Source: Acidovorax sp. MR-S7
GTDB lineage: Bacteria > Pseudomonadota > Gammaproteobacteria > Burkholderiales > Burkholderiaceae_C
Length of the DNA: 64,000 nt
Assembly: GCF_000400995.2 (NCBI RefSeq)
Contig: NZ_DF238950.1
Location: 136,100-200,099, forward strand
Direction: 5' to 3'
Made by a program: the position numbers and the translations under genes. How positions within the stretch are numbered: position 1 is the stretch's first letter; each line of letters begins with the position of its first letter. This document shows, piece by piece, positions 1 through 9,721 of the stretch. The notes under the pieces are model-generated. The model saw only the letters and a program-made list of their open reading frames with translations, did no database searches and was not told the origin of the DNA.

Positions 1-2
1 CC

Positions 3-3000
3 TTGCAAGCCCAGGCGCAGGCCCACGTGCAAGGCACCCTGGCCACGCAGGACGCGCGCCTGCAAGCCACCGCCCAGCTGCGCGGCGACGGCACCCCCCT
101 GAGCGCCGACGTGCAGGCCCGCATCGCCCCCTGGGCGCCGCAGCCCCTGCTCCAGGCCGCCGCCGAGCTGCAGGCGCTGGACCTGGCGGCCCTGTGGCCC
201 CAGGCCCCCGGCACGCAGCTGAGCGGTAGCGTGGGCGCCGAGCCCGAAGGCGAAACCGGCTGGCGCATCGCCGCCGACCTGCGCAACGCCCTGCCCGGCC
301 CGTGGGACCAGCAGCGCCTGCCGCTCGATGCGCTGCAGGCCCGCGCCGCATTCGACGGCACCACCTGGACCGTGCCCGAGGCCACGCTGCATGCCGGCGG
401 CGGCACCGTGGCCGCGCAAGGCGCCTACACGCCCGGCACGCACGCGCTGCAGGGCCAGGTACGCGTGCAAGGGCTCAACCCCGCCCGCCTGCACACCGCG
501 CTGGACGCTGCCCCCGTGAACGGCACGGCCAGCGCCGAAGGCCGCGACGATGGCGCCGTGCGCTTCAACGCCGACCTGCGCGCCGCCGCCGCGCCCCGCC
601 GCCCTGCGCGCGCGGGCACCGCCGCCCCGCTGCGCCTGGAGCGCCTGGCCGTGCAGGGCACGTGGCAAGGCGAGCGCATCGACATCGCGCGCCTCGACCT
701 CGACGCGCTGCAGGCCCAGGTGCGCGCGCAGGCCCTGCGCATCGACACCGCCGCCCAGTCGGCCCAGGGCCGCGTGCAGGCCAGCGTGCCCGGCGCCACG
801 GCGCAGGCCGACGGCCAGATCGCACCGGCCAGCGGCGGCGGCACGCTCTCCCTGCGCCTGGCCGACGCGCTGCGCGCCCAGCAGTGGGCCGCCACGTTGC
901 CCGTCTCCCTCGAACCCCTGGCGGCCTGGAGCCTGGACGGCAATGCCGAACTGAACGCCCGCTGGAGCGGCGGCTGGCAAACGCTGCAGCGCGACCTGCG
1001 CGCGGCCGGCCTGGTGGCCGGCGCGGCACCCGCCCGCCCGGGCAATGGGCGCTTCGAGCTGCAGGCCCAGCTCAACGCCCCGCGCCTGCGCGCAGCGCGC
1101 GCGCCGCAGCCGGGCACGGGCAGCGGCCCGGTGCAGATCGAGCTGCAGCGCACCACCGCCGCGCTGCGCGGCTCCGTGCCCCAGGCCGCGCTGGAGCTGG
1201 ACGGCACCCTGCGCCAGGGCGCGCAGCAGGCCCAGCTGCACCTGCGCGCCAACGCAGGCAATGCGGGCGCCGGCCGCTGGCAGGCCCAGGTAGCCGCGCT
1301 GCAGGTGCAGGCATCGGTGGAGCGCCAAAGCGGCCCCTGGCAGCTGCGCCTGTCCGAGCCGCTCACCCTGTCCGTGCGGCAGCAGCCCCGCCTGCAGGTG
1401 GATGCATCGGCCGGCCAGGCCCGCATCACCGGCCCGCAGCCGGGCGAAGCCGTGCTCCGCTGGCAGCCCGTGCACTTCGCACAAGGCGCCCAGGGCGCGG
1501 TGCAGCTGCGCAGCCAGGGCGAACTGCAGGGCCTGCCCCTGGCCTGGGCCAACGCCTTCGCCATGGACGGCCAGCCCGCCCTCGCGCGCCTGGGCGTGGC
1601 GGGCGACCTGGTGCTGGGCGCCGACTGGAACATCGACGCCGCCGACACCCTGCGCGCCACGGCCCGCGTGCGCCGCATCGGGGGCGACCTGCGCATCCTC
1701 ACGGGCGACACCGCGCCCGCCACCGTCGTGCACAGCAGCGGCCAGGGCAAGGGCGCGGGTGCGCCCCAGGCGGTCGCCGTGCCGGGCACGCCCGCCGGCC
1801 TGCGCCAGCTGGAGCTGCAGATCGACGCCGAGGGCGACGCGCTGCGCGCCCAAGTGCAATGGGACAGCGAGCGCGCCGGCCAGTTGCAGGCCCAGGGCAG
1901 CACGCGCCTGGCGCGCGCGGCCGAGGGCGGCTGGCTGTGGCCCGCCGACGCACCCCTGGCCGCCACCGTGCGCGCCGAGCTGCCCGACGTAGGCGTCTGG
2001 TCCGCCCTCGCGCCGCCCGGCTGGCGCGTGAAAGGCACGCTGTCTGCCGACGCGCGCCTGTCCGGCAATCGCGCCGCGCCGCTTTGGCGCGGCCAGCTCG
2101 CCGCCGACCAGTTCGCCGTCAGCTCGCTGCTGGACGGCGTTCAGCTCACGGACGGCCGCCTGCGCGCCCAGCTGCGCGGCGACCGGCTGGACATCACCGA
2201 ACTGTCGCTCAAGGGCGGCCGGGGCAGCCGCGCGCGCATCGCCGGCTACAGCGGCAACCGCACGGCGGCGCCGCAGGACGGCGGCACGCTCACCGGCAGC
2301 GGCACCGTGTCGTGGGCCGGAGCGGGCAGCGGCGCCGGGGGCTCGGGCATCGCCATGGACATGCGCGCCCGCGCGCAGGCGCTGCAGGTGCTGGTGCGCG
2401 CCGACCGGCAGGTCAGCGTCTCGGGCGACCTGCACGCACAACTGCAGGGCGGCCAGTTCACGCTGCGCGGACAGCTCACCACCGACCGCGCCACCATCCT
2501 GCTGCCCGAAGCCGGCGCACCCACGCTGGGCGACGACGTGGTGGTGCGCTCCGCCGCGCTGGACCGCGAAGCCGCCGCCAAGGCCCAGCAGGCCGCCCAG
2601 GCGGCACAGGCCGAAGGCGCGGGCCGCGTCGAGGCCGCCAAGCCGCCCGACGTCGCCGTCACGCTGGACCTGGGCGACGACTTCGCGCTGCAAGGCCACG
2701 GCATCACCACGCGGCTCAAGGGCCGGCTGGACATCCGCGTTGCCGGCGGCGCGCCGCGCGTGACCGGCGAGATCCACACCGAGCAGGGCCGCTACCGCGC
2801 CTGGGGCCAGGCGCTGGACGTGGAAACCGGCCTGATCCGCTTCAACGGCCCCTATGACAACCCCGCGCTGGACGTGCTCGCCATCCGCCCGAACATCAGC
2901 CAGCGCGCGGGTGTGCAGGTCACCGGCTCGGCCAAGGCTCCGCGCGTGCGCCTGTACTCCGAGCCCGACCTGCCCGACGCCGAAAAGCTCTCCTGGGTCG

Positions 3001-3344
3001 TGCTCGGCCGCAGCGCCGCCGCCGGCGGCGCCGAAGCCGCGCTGCTGCAGCAGGCCGCGCTGGCCCTGCTGGGCGGCGGCGGCACCGGCGGCAACTTCGC
3101 CCAGCGCCTGGGCCTGGACGAAATCGGCTTCAAGGGCCCCGAGTCCGGCGACGACGCCAGCGGCGCGGCCCTCACCTTCGGCAAGCGCCTGTCCAAGGAC
3201 CTGTACGTCACCTACGAACGCAGCCTGTCGGGGGTCTTGGGCACGCTCTACATCTTCTACGACCTGTCGCAGCGCCTCACGCTGCGCGGACAGACGGGGC
3301 TGCAGAGCGCGGTGGACCTGATCTACACGGTGCGCTATGACTGA
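3..3344 (+). CDS. tamB: Translocation and assembly module protein TamB, C-terminal part (5' end outside window)
   Basis: TamB is the large inner-membrane-anchored periplasmic protein that works with the outer-membrane TamA in moving lipids or proteins across the envelope. About 1113 residues are visible and the reading frame is open to the window edge, so the N-terminal membrane anchor and true start lie upstream. The visible part is made of long, low-complexity, Ala/Arg/Gln-rich beta-repeat sequence typical of TamB. The final 350 residues are the conserved DUF490 region: EIHTEQGRYRAWGQ, then a RFNGPYDNPALDV stretch near residue 945, ending in a YVTYERSLSG...YDLSQRLTLRGQTG segment that is characteristic of the family. 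It ends 92 bp before a tRNA gene. tamA would be expected just upstream. The family assignment is secure. Confidence 0.93.
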   Translation: MQAQAQAHVQGTLATQDARLQATAQLRGDGTPLSADVQARIAPWAPQPLLQAAAELQALDLAALWPQAPGTQLSGSVGAEPEGETGWRIAADLRNALPGPWDQQRLPLDALQARAAFDGTTWTVPEATLHAGGGTVAAQGAYTPGTHALQGQVRVQGLNPARLHTALDAAPVNGTASAEGRDDGAVRFNADLRAAAAPRRPARAGTAAPLRLERLAVQGTWQGERIDIARLDLDALQAQVRAQALRIDTAAQSAQGRVQASVPGATAQADGQIAPASGGGTLSLRLADALRAQQWAATLPVSLEPLAAWSLDGNAELNARWSGGWQTLQRDLRAAGLVAGAAPARPGNGRFELQAQLNAPRLRAARAPQPGTGSGPVQIELQRTTAALRGSVPQAALELDGTLRQGAQQAQLHLRANAGNAGAGRWQAQVAALQVQASVERQSGPWQLRLSEPLTLSVRQQPRLQVDASAGQARITGPQPGEAVLRWQPVHFAQGAQGAVQLRSQGELQGLPLAWANAFAMDGQPALARLGVAGDLVLGADWNIDAADTLRATARVRRIGGDLRILTGDTAPATVVHSSGQGKGAGAPQAVAVPGTPAGLRQLELQIDAEGDALRAQVQWDSERAGQLQAQGSTRLARAAEGGWLWPADAPLAATVRAELPDVGVWSALAPPGWRVKGTLSADARLSGNRAAPLWRGQLAADQFAVSSLLDGVQLTDGRLRAQLRGDRLDITELSLKGGRGSRARIAGYSGNRTAAPQDGGTLTGSGTVSWAGAGSGAGGSGIAMDMRARAQALQVLVRADRQVSVSGDLHAQLQGGQFTLRGQLTTDRATILLPEAGAPTLGDDVVVRSAALDREAAAKAQQAAQAAQAEGAGRVEAAKPPDVAVTLDLGDDFALQGHGITTRLKGRLDIRVAGGAPRVTGEIHTEQGRYRAWGQALDVETGLIRFNGPYDNPALDVLAIRPNISQRAGVQVTGSAKAPRVRLYSEPDLPDAEKLSWVVLGRSAAAGGAEAALLQQAALALLGGGGTGGNFAQRLGLDEIGFKGPESGDDASGAALTFGKRLSKDLYVTYERSLSGVLGTLYIFYDLSQRLTLRGQTGLQSAVDLIYTVRYD

Positions 3345-3352
3345 TACAAGCC

Positions 3353-3397
3353 GAAAAGGCCGCTAGCGCTTTCCCATCAAGCGCCAGCAGCTATCAA
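3353..3397. repeat. Dispersed AGCGCTT hairpin repeat, copy 1
   Basis: An imperfect inverted repeat follows the tamB stop: gctagcgctt at 3362-3371 pairs with aagcgccagc at 3379-3388 (9 of 10 positions) around a 7-base loop, flanked by an A-rich left end and AGCTAT on the right. The same core recurs in at least three other gaps in this window. It may act as a transcription stop for tamB. Confidence 0.7.
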
Positions 3398-3436
3398 TCG
3401 AGGAGCACCCTGGGCACCGTACAATCCGAGCCCGGC

Positions 3437-3511
3437 CTCTCCGTAGTTCAATGGATAGAACGAGCGCCTCCTAAGCGCTAGATACAGGTTCGATTCCTGT
3501 CGGAGGGACCA
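3437..3511 (+). tRNA. tRNA-Arg (anticodon CCT)
   Basis: A full cloverleaf can be drawn. The acceptor stem ctctccg pairs with cggaggg (one G-U), the D stem is gttc/gaac, and the anticodon stem agcgc/gcgct encloses loop ctcctaa, which gives anticodon CCT. The T stem acagg/cctgt carries TTCGATT. The discriminator is A and CCA is encoded (3509-3511). It reads AGG codons, which are rare in this GC-rich genome. It is transcribed toward the end of the ccm operon. Confidence 0.96.
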
Positions 3512-3536
3512 CGCAGCGCTCTCCTGCCGCACCACC

Positions 3537-4802
3537 CTAGGGCACCAGCTGGTCAATGACCAGCTCCACATCGGCGGCAGTGGAGCCGGCGGACTGTGCG
3601 GCGCTGGTCGGCAGTCCCGGCACCCGCTGGGCCAAGCCCGAGCGCGAAATCCATGCCTGCACCGTCACGTCCTTGAAGCGCGACAGGCGCAACTGCGGCG
3701 ACATTGCATGGCGGTCGTCCAGTTGGAAAGCCACCGGGAACCCGCCAGCCTCCAGCTTGAGCACGGCGACGGGCGTACGGCCCGTTTCTGCCGCCCGGGC
3801 AACCACGAACAGCGTATCCCCTTGCCGCACATGCGCTGCCATGGCCGGGCTCAGGCGGACCGTGCCGCGCAGGCCTGCCTGAGAAGGAGCTGCCTTGGCG
3901 CCCGTGCCGTCCATCTCATTCAGGCGCTGCAGGTCGCTCTGCACCCGCAAGGCCATGTCGGTGCCTGGCTCGATCAGGGCCAGCAGTTGCTGCCAGTGGT
4001 GCCGGGCTGCTCCGGCGTCGCCCCGCCGCACGGCCGCCGCGCCCGCCAGGGCCAGCGCCTTGGGCTGCAGCGGGTCCAGGCGCAACGCGTCGGCCAGGGC
4101 CTGCTGGACAGGCCCCTCCATCGCCCCGCCCTGGTCAGAAGCCAGTGCGTCAGCCAGGTCGGCGTGCAGCCTGGCCTGCAGGCCTGCTGGGAACTGGCCG
4201 CGCTCCGCTGCGCCGATCGCATGGCGGTAGGCGGCGGATGCCTGGGCGAAGTCCTCCTGCACCTCATGGGAACGGGCCAGGACCACCCAGCCTTCGAGGT
4301 CGTCCGGCGTCTGTGCCAGCTTGGCCGCGAGCCCGCTGATCATGGTGTCCACGTCGATGCCGCTGCTGGCATGGCTCTGCGGCTCGGCCGCCGCGGCCGT
4401 AGCCGCCGCCTGGGGATCGCCCACCTTCAGGTACAGCGCCAGCGCGGCCACCGGCAAAGCCACGGCCAGCAGGCCCGCGAGGCCGCGGCGCATCCACATG
4501 CGCTCGGCCACTGGCGAGGTGCGGGAGGTGCCGCCGGGCTGCAGCGCGTCGGTGTCGTCCAGGAAGCGGCGCTGCAGTTCCTCCAGCGCCTGCTCGCGGT
4601 CCGCGGGTGCCAGCATCTGGCGCTCGAACTCCGCTTCCAGCTCCCTGCGCTGCGCCTGGTACACCCGGCGCAGCTCGGCATCTGCTGCACCGCGCTCGCC
4701 AGGCGCATCGGCACTCTCACGCAGCAGCGGCCAGATCAAGGCCGCGATCGCCAGCAGCAGCAGCGCCACTGCGCTCGCCCACAGGGGCCAGATCGCACTC
4801 AC
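3537..4802 (-). CDS. ccmI: Cytochrome c-type biogenesis protein CcmI (CycH)
   Basis: CcmI is the apocytochrome c chaperone of the System I cytochrome c maturation pathway; it holds the unfolded apoprotein for the CcmF/H haem lyase. The 421-residue protein starts with a membrane segment (about residues 6-24). A charged, coiled-coil-like cytoplasmic stretch of RELEAEFERQ type follows, then a second membrane segment near 110-128, a TPR-like periplasmic region (about 150-310), and the C-terminal beta-rich CcmI domain containing LFVVARA and VAFQLDDRHAMSP. The ATG overlaps the ccmH stop by 4 bp (ATGA). It is the last gene of the nap-ccm run and converges on the tRNA. Confidence 0.93.
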   Translation of the reverse strand: MSAIWPLWASAVALLLLAIAALIWPLLRESADAPGERGAADAELRRVYQAQRRELEAEFERQMLAPADREQALEELQRRFLDDTDALQPGGTSRTSPVAERMWMRRGLAGLLAVALPVAALALYLKVGDPQAAATAAAAEPQSHASSGIDVDTMISGLAAKLAQTPDDLEGWVVLARSHEVQEDFAQASAAYRHAIGAAERGQFPAGLQARLHADLADALASDQGGAMEGPVQQALADALRLDPLQPKALALAGAAAVRRGDAGAARHHWQQLLALIEPGTDMALRVQSDLQRLNEMDGTGAKAAPSQAGLRGTVRLSPAMAAHVRQGDTLFVVARAAETGRTPVAVLKLEAGGFPVAFQLDDRHAMSPQLRLSRFKDVTVQAWISRSGLAQRVPGLPTSAAQSAGSTAADVELVIDQLVP

Positions 4803-5245
4803 GGGTTCGACTCCTCATCCAGCAGCCGCCGCGCTCTCTCGCGCTGCGCTTCGGTCAGCGGCGCATGCGCGTGCTGCGCCATGCGTCTGCGCAGCACGGC
4901 CAGCAGCACGGCCAGGCCGATGGCTGCGATGGCGAACGGCCCGATCCACAGCAGCCAGGTCGTCGCCTGAAACGGCGGTGTGTAGTGGACGAAGGCGCCA
5001 TAGCGCTGCTCGAAGAAATCGATGACCTCGCGGTCCGTGCGGCCCTCCTGCAGCTGGGTTCGGATCACGCGCCGCATGTCAGCCGCCAGCGGCGCGTTGG
5101 ATTCCGCCACGGTCTGGTTCTGGCAGACCACGCACCGCAGCTGCGCCGCCAGCCGGGCCTCCCGCGCCTCCAGGTCCGGCGCTGCCACGGCCGCCCGTGC
5201 CAGCAAGAGGGCCCACGCGATGACGACGAAGCGCCTCGCCGTCAT
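4799..5245 (-). CDS. ccmH: Cytochrome c-type biogenesis protein CcmH
   Basis: CcmH is the thiol-redox component that keeps the apocytochrome CXXCH cysteines reduced for haem ligation. The 148-residue protein has a signal peptide or anchor at residues 5-22, the family motif LRCVVCQNQ with Cys38 and Cys41, a three-helix fold (EVIDFFEQRYGAFVHYTPP), and a C-terminal membrane helix around 97-118. The ATG was chosen because it overlaps the ccmG stop as ATGA at 5242-5245. The long upstream extension in frame overlies ccmG and is not real. It is the short form without a TPR region; that part is the separate ccmI gene. Confidence 0.95.
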   Translation of the reverse strand: MTARRFVVIAWALLLARAAVAAPDLEAREARLAAQLRCVVCQNQTVAESNAPLAADMRRVIRTQLQEGRTDREVIDFFEQRYGAFVHYTPPFQATTWLLWIGPFAIAAIGLAVLLAVLRRRMAQHAHAPLTEAQRERARRLLDEESNP

Positions 5246-5760
5246 CGCAGCGCCTTCACGACGGGCATCAGCTTGCTCTCCCACACCTCGTTGTTGACAG
5301 GCCCCAGGTGCCGGTAGCGAACGCGGCCCGCGGCATCGATCACGAACGTCTCCGGAACGCCCTGTACGCCCAGGTCCATGCCGATGCGGCCATCGGCATC
5401 CACGGCCGAGTGCAGGTAGGGGTTGCCGAAGCGCGCCAGCAGCGCCAGCGCGGGCGCCCGCTGGTCCTTGTAGTTCAAGCCATACAGGGGGACGCGGTCG
5501 CGGGCTGCCAGAACGTTCAGCGCGGGCAACTCCTCCTGGCAAGGGCCGCACCATGAGGCCCAGACGTTCAGAAGCCAGACCTGGCCGCGCAGTTGGGCGC
5601 CATCGAACCGCCGCCCGGGGTCTTGCAGCAAGGGGCCGTCGATCACCGGCAAGGGCCGGTCGATGAGCGCCGAGGGCAAGGCGCGCGGGTCGCGCTGCAG
5701 GCCCAACATCAGCACCACGGCCAATCCCAGGAAAGCGGCCAACGGGACCAGGAATCTCAT
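5242..5760 (-). CDS. ccmG: Thiol:disulfide interchange protein CcmG/DsbE
   Basis: This is the periplasmic membrane-anchored thioredoxin-like protein that passes reducing equivalents from CcdA/DsbD to CcmH and apocytochrome c. It has 172 residues, with an N-terminal anchor at 4-21 and a thioredoxin fold with active site WASWCGPCQEE (Cys71, Cys74). The CcmG insert YGLNYKDQ and the cis-Pro loop GVPETFVID follow. The CGPC pair is the thioredoxin-type dipeptide; many CcmG proteins have CPTC or CPSC instead. The start overlaps the ccmF stop (ATGA, 5757-5760). Confidence 0.95.
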   Translation of the reverse strand: MRFLVPLAAFLGLAVVLMLGLQRDPRALPSALIDRPLPVIDGPLLQDPGRRFDGAQLRGQVWLLNVWASWCGPCQEELPALNVLAARDRVPLYGLNYKDQRAPALALLARFGNPYLHSAVDADGRIGMDLGVQGVPETFVIDAAGRVRYRHLGPVNNEVWESKLMPVVKALR

Positions 5761-7763
5761 CCAATCACCTCCGGGCTGCAGGCCGGGGTACCAGCGCCCG
5801 CGCGCACCCGGCAGGCCCTGGCCGAGGCGCGGTAGCGCCGGTCCGCCAGGGCCAGCAACCCGCCCAGGGCCATCAGCACGCACCCTATCCAGATCCAGCC
5901 CATGAAGGGCTTGACCTGGATGCGGGCGGTCCATGTGCGTTCATCCACCGGGTCGCCCAGGGCGACGAACAGGTCGCGCAGCAGCCCCGTGTCGATGGAG
6001 GCCTGGCTGAGCGGCATCTCCTGCGCCCGGTAGCGGCGCTTCTCGGGAAACAGGTCGACGACATGCGTGCCATCGCGGCGCACCTGGACATGCGCCCTGT
6101 GGGCCTCGTAGTTGGGGCCGGCGACCTCGCGAACGCTGTCCAGCCGGAACTCGTAGCCTGCCACCGCGACCGGCTCGCCAACGGCCAGCGTGAGCTCGCG
6201 CTTGGTCTCGAACCCCGTGGCCAAGGTGACCCCGAACACGAACAGCCCGATGCCGAAATGCGCGGCGATCATGCCCCACCAGCTCAGGGGCTGGCGGCTG
6301 GCGCGCAGCCGCCAGCTTCCATCGACCGCGGACAGCCGCTTGCCGGCCTGCACCAGCGTGCTCCACACACACCAAGCGGCCAGCAGCAGGCCGAAAGCGG
6401 ACAGCGGCGTCCACCCGGCACCGGGGTCCTTGGGCAGCAGCCAGGCGAGCGCCAGCGCCGTAGCCCCACTGGCGCCCAGCGCCCAGCGCAGTTGGGTGCG
6501 TAATTCGACCGGCGCACTGCGCTTCCACCGTACCATGGGGCCGATGCCCATGAGCACCAGCGCCGGCACCATGGGCGGAACAAACACCGCCTCGAAGTAC
6601 GGCGGCCCGACGGAGATCTTCCCGCCGTTCAGCACGTCGAGCAGCAGCGGGTACAGCGTGCCGATCAGCACGGCCGCCGCGGCCACGCTGAACAGCACGT
6701 TGTTCACCAACAGCAGCGATTCGCGCGAGAGCATGGCGAACCACCCACCCAGCCCCACGCCGGGCGCCCGCAGCGCGAACAGCAGCAGCGAGCCGCCGAC
6801 CACCAGCACCATGAAGCAGAGGATATAGAGCCCGCGCCCCGGATCCACCGCGAAGGCGTGCACCGAGGTCAGCACGCCCGAGCGCACGAGGAAGGTGCCC
6901 AGCAGGCTCAGCGAGAAGGCCGCGATCGCCAGCAGCACCGTCCAACTGCGGAAGGCCCCGCGCTGGTCCGTCACGATCAGCGAATGGATCAGCGCGGTGC
7001 CGACCAGCCATGGCATGAACGATGCGTTCTCCACCGGGTCCCAAAACCACCAGCCGCCCCAGCCGAGGACGTAGTAGGCCCAGGCGCTGCCCAGCAGGAT
7101 GCCCAGCGTCAGGAAGCTCCAGGCCGCCAGCGTCCACGGGCGCGACCACCGCGCCCATGCCGCGTTCAGCTCACCCGACAGCAGCGCCGCGATGCCGAAG
7201 GCGAAGGCGACCGAGAAGCCCACGTAACCCATGTAGAGCAGCGGCGGGTGCAGCACCATGCCGGGGTCCTGCAGCAGCGGGTTGAGATCGCGCCCCTCCG
7301 CCGCAGCAGGGATCAGGCGCTCGAACGGGTTGGAGAGCAGCAGCAGGAAGAGGATCAGCCCGACGCTGAGGAAACCCATCACCGAGAGCACCCGCGCCGC
7401 ATAGGCCTGCGGCAGCTGACGGCTGCACAGCGCCACGGCCACCGTCCAGCCCGACAACAGGCACTGCCACAGCAGCATGGAGCCCTCGTGCCCGCCCCAG
7501 ACCGCCGCGAAGCGGTAGACCGCCGGCAGCTTGGAGTGGGAGTTGCCCGCCACGTACAGCACCGAGAAATCCCCGGCCAGGAACGATGCGGCCAGGCAGC
7601 CGAAGGACAGCCACGCGAACAGGCCCTGCAGCACGGCGGCAGGGCGGGCGATGCGCATCCAGCGCGCGACGTTCCAGTGGGCGCCGGCCAGCGGCAGCGT
7701 GGCCTGCACCACGGCCACGAGCAGCGCCAGGATCAACGCGAAGACGCCGACCTCCGGGATCAC
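5757..7763 (-). CDS. ccmF: Haem lyase subunit CcmF
   Basis: CcmF is the large integral membrane protein that, with CcmH and CcmI, attaches haem from holo-CcmE to apocytochrome c and reduces the haem. The 668-residue length is normal for the family. Many membrane helices are visible, and the haem-handling WWD motif is intact ([19 protein letters not shown], about residues 225-243). A C-terminal periplasmic section carries [20 protein letters not shown], the usual CcmF signature. The start is GTG at 7763, overlapping the ccmE stop as GTGA; the predicted N-terminus IPEVG matches the usual MPE-G start of CcmF. Confidence 0.96.
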   Translation of the reverse strand: MIPEVGVFALILALLVAVVQATLPLAGAHWNVARWMRIARPAAVLQGLFAWLSFGCLAASFLAGDFSVLYVAGNSHSKLPAVYRFAAVWGGHEGSMLLWQCLLSGWTVAVALCSRQLPQAYAARVLSVMGFLSVGLILFLLLLSNPFERLIPAAAEGRDLNPLLQDPGMVLHPPLLYMGYVGFSVAFAFGIAALLSGELNAAWARWSRPWTLAAWSFLTLGILLGSAWAYYVLGWGGWWFWDPVENASFMPWLVGTALIHSLIVTDQRGAFRSWTVLLAIAAFSLSLLGTFLVRSGVLTSVHAFAVDPGRGLYILCFMVLVVGGSLLLFALRAPGVGLGGWFAMLSRESLLLVNNVLFSVAAAAVLIGTLYPLLLDVLNGGKISVGPPYFEAVFVPPMVPALVLMGIGPMVRWKRSAPVELRTQLRWALGASGATALALAWLLPKDPGAGWTPLSAFGLLLAAWCVWSTLVQAGKRLSAVDGSWRLRASRQPLSWWGMIAAHFGIGLFVFGVTLATGFETKRELTLAVGEPVAVAGYEFRLDSVREVAGPNYEAHRAHVQVRRDGTHVVDLFPEKRRYRAQEMPLSQASIDTGLLRDLFVALGDPVDERTWTARIQVKPFMGWIWIGCVLMALGGLLALADRRYRASARACRVRAGAGTPACSPEVIG

Positions 7764-8209
7764 TTCACGGCCTCCTCGTGCATCTTGCGCGCATCCTTGA
7801 GCGCGGCCGCGGCTTCGGGCGGCATGTAGTTTTCGTCGTGCTTGGCCAACACCTCGGTGGCGACGAACACGAGGCCGTCCTGCAGGCGCCCCGCGGCCAC
7901 CACGCCCTTGCCCTCGCGGAACAGGTCGGGCAGCAGCCCGCGGTAGCGCACGGGGATGCGGTGGGCTCCGTCCGTGACGGTGAAATGCACGTCGAGCCCC
8001 CCGCCCTGGGCGCGGCGCACCGATCCCGCCTCCACCAGCCCGCCCAAACGGAAAACGGCGTGCCGGGGCGCCTCACCCGCCTGGACCTGGCTGGGGCTGT
8101 AGAAGAACATGACGTTGCTGTTCAGCGCGTTGAGCACCAGGGCCGTGGCGATGGAGACGGCCGCCAGGCCCAGCAGCACGAACAGCAGGCGCCGCTTGCG
8201 TGGCGTCAT
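7760..8209 (-). CDS. ccmE: Haem chaperone CcmE
   Basis: CcmE is the periplasmic haem chaperone that binds haem covalently and delivers it to CcmF. The 149-residue protein has a cytoplasmic Arg/Lys-rich start, one membrane helix (8-28), an OB-fold beta barrel, and the haem attachment motif [10 protein letters not shown] with His124 and Tyr128. The chain ends soon after this motif. Its ATG overlaps the ccmD stop (8206-8209). Family and function are clear. Confidence 0.96.
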   Translation of the reverse strand: MTPRKRRLLFVLLGLAAVSIATALVLNALNSNVMFFYSPSQVQAGEAPRHAVFRLGGLVEAGSVRRAQGGGLDVHFTVTDGAHRIPVRYRGLLPDLFREGKGVVAAGRLQDGLVFVATEVLAKHDENYMPPEAAAALKDARKMHEEAVK

Positions 8210-8325
8210 GGGCGCCCTCTCGCGCGGCCGCGCCGCCAGAGCAGTGCGACTTCCGCCGCCACCAGCAGGGCCGATACGCCATAGGCGATCAACAGGAAGA
8301 AACCATGGTCTTGCAGGCTCGTCAT
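8206..8325 (-). CDS. ccmD: Haem exporter accessory protein CcmD
   Basis: This 39-residue gene sits between ccmC and ccmE with 4-bp overlaps on both sides. It encodes one membrane helix (about residues 9-29) followed by a basic tail ([11 protein letters not shown]), as in CcmD proteins. CcmD helps release holo-CcmE from the CcmABC complex. Sequence similarity in this family is low, so the call rests on size, topology and position. Confidence 0.88.
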   Translation of the reverse strand: MTSLQDHGFFLLIAYGVSALLVAAEVALLWRRGRARGRP

Positions 8326-9068
8326 GCCTGGGCCTCCAGCGCCGCGCGTTCGTCGATCAGGCACCGCACCCGCGCGAGGATGGCCGCGAAGCTGTAGGCC
8401 CAGCAGGCGAGGCTCATCACCAGCAGACCGGCGAGCATGGTGCGCGTCATGGAAGGCGCCGCATCCAGCCGGATCGACGCGCCCTGGTGCAGCGTGCTCC
8501 ACCACTGCACCGAGAAATAGATGATGGGCACGTTCACCGCGCCCGCGAGCAGCAGCACGGCCCCCGCACCGTCGGCCCGCTCCGGGTCCTCGATGGCGGA
8601 TACGAGCGCGATGTAGCCCAGGTAGAGAAAGAGCAGGATCAGCTCGGAGGTCAGCCGCGCATCCCAGACCCACCACGTGCCCCAGGTGGGCTTGCCCCAG
8701 GCAGCGCCCGTCCACAGCGCGATGGCCGTGAAGAGCGCGCCCGTGGGGGCGATGGCGCGGGACATCAGCGGCGACAGCTTCGTGCCGAACACCAGGCCCA
8801 CGGCCGCGTGCAGGGCCGCGACGAGGTACAGGAACATGGACATCCACGCCGCCGGCACGTGCAGGAAGATGATGCGGTACACCTCGCCCTGCTGGTGGTC
8901 CGTGGGCGCGACCACGAAGCCCAGCCACAGGCCCACGGCGGCCAGCACCACGGCCGCGCACGCGAACCAGGGAACGGCCCGCCCCGCCAGGCGGTGGAAA
9001 GCCGGGGGCGAGGCGAACCGCAGCCAGCGGTGCCTGGAGCGCGAGGGGGGCGGGCTCTTTTGCATCAT
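8322..9068 (-). CDS. ccmC: Haem ABC transporter permease CcmC
   Basis: CcmC is the membrane protein that loads haem onto CcmE. The 248-residue protein has six membrane helices and the WWD-type haem-handling motif ([22 protein letters not shown], near residues 124-146), plus the conserved periplasmic histidines around [11 protein letters not shown]. The start is the first of two adjacent ATGs, because 9065-9068 forms an ATGA overlap with the ccmB stop. The N-terminus before the first helix is a little longer and more Arg/Pro-rich than usual. Confidence 0.95.
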   Translation of the reverse strand: MMQKSPPPSRSRHRWLRFASPPAFHRLAGRAVPWFACAAVVLAAVGLWLGFVVAPTDHQQGEVYRIIFLHVPAAWMSMFLYLVAALHAAVGLVFGTKLSPLMSRAIAPTGALFTAIALWTGAAWGKPTWGTWWVWDARLTSELILLFLYLGYIALVSAIEDPERADGAGAVLLLAGAVNVPIIYFSVQWWSTLHQGASIRLDAAPSMTRTMLAGLLVMSLACWAYSFAAILARVRCLIDERAALEAQA

Positions 9069-9721
9069 TCCATTGCCAGGCGAAGCGCGGCGGCGGTGGC
9101 CCAGGGCCCCAGGAAAACGGCTAGCGACAGGCAGGCGCCCAGCAAGCTGAGCTGCGGCGCGGCGGAAAGCCCCTGCTGGCTGGCAGCCACGGCCGCGCAG
9201 CCGAACACCAGGGGCGGGACGGACATCGGCACCATGATGAGCGCCAGCAGCACGTGGCTGCGCAGGCCCAGCGTCAGCGCGGCGCCCAGCGCGCCCACCA
9301 GCGTCAGCACGGCGGTGCCCAGCACCAGGGCGGCGACGAGGGTGCCGACGGCGCCTGCGTCCAGCCCGTACTGCAGCGCCATCAGCGGCGCCACGAGGAT
9401 CAGCGGCACGCAGGCGATGCACCAGTGTGCAGCGGTCTTGGCCGCTACCAGCCCGGTCAGGCCGGCCGGCGCCAGCAGCCACTGCTCCAGGCTGCCGTCG
9501 GCCAGATCGGGCTCGAACAGGCGATTCAGCGAGATCAGCACCGCCAGCAGCGCAGCCACCCAGATGACGCCAGGCGCGATCGCTCGCAGCAAGGCCGCGT
9601 CGGGCCCGACCGCCAGGGGAAACAAGCTACCCACGAGGATGAAAAACAGCAGCGCACTCATCGCCTCGGAAGGGCGCCGCTGCGCGGCCAGCAGTTCGCG
9701 TTTCAGAACCGGGATCAGCAT
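9065..9721 (-). CDS. ccmB: Haem exporter permease CcmB
   Basis: CcmB is the membrane subunit of the CcmAB ABC module that powers release of holo-CcmE. The 218-residue protein has six predicted helices and the family signatures LKRELLAAQRRPSE at the start, LFEPDLADGSLEQWLL in the middle and IMVPMSVPPLVFG toward the end. The ATG at 9721 lies 7 bp inside the end of ccmA. Length and motifs match the family throughout. Confidence 0.95.
   Translation of the reverse strand: MLIPVLKRELLAAQRRPSEAMSALLFFILVGSLFPLAVGPDAALLRAIAPGVIWVAALLAVLISLNRLFEPDLADGSLEQWLLAPAGLTGLVAAKTAAHWCIACVPLILVAPLMALQYGLDAGAVGTLVAALVLGTAVLTLVGALGAALTLGLRSHVLLALIMVPMSVPPLVFGCAAVAASQQGLSAAPQLSLLGACLSLAVFLGPWATAAALRLAME

Noticed and set aside
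302-2857. Long second open frame inside tamB on the same strand
   Set aside because: It is almost all Arg/Ala/Pro/Gly, the result of frame-shifted GC-rich codons, while the tamB frame has the DUF490 signature.
3377-3571. Small minus-strand open frame over the tRNA gene
   Set aside because: It lies across a full tRNA cloverleaf and a repeat hairpin and has no ribosome site or family match.
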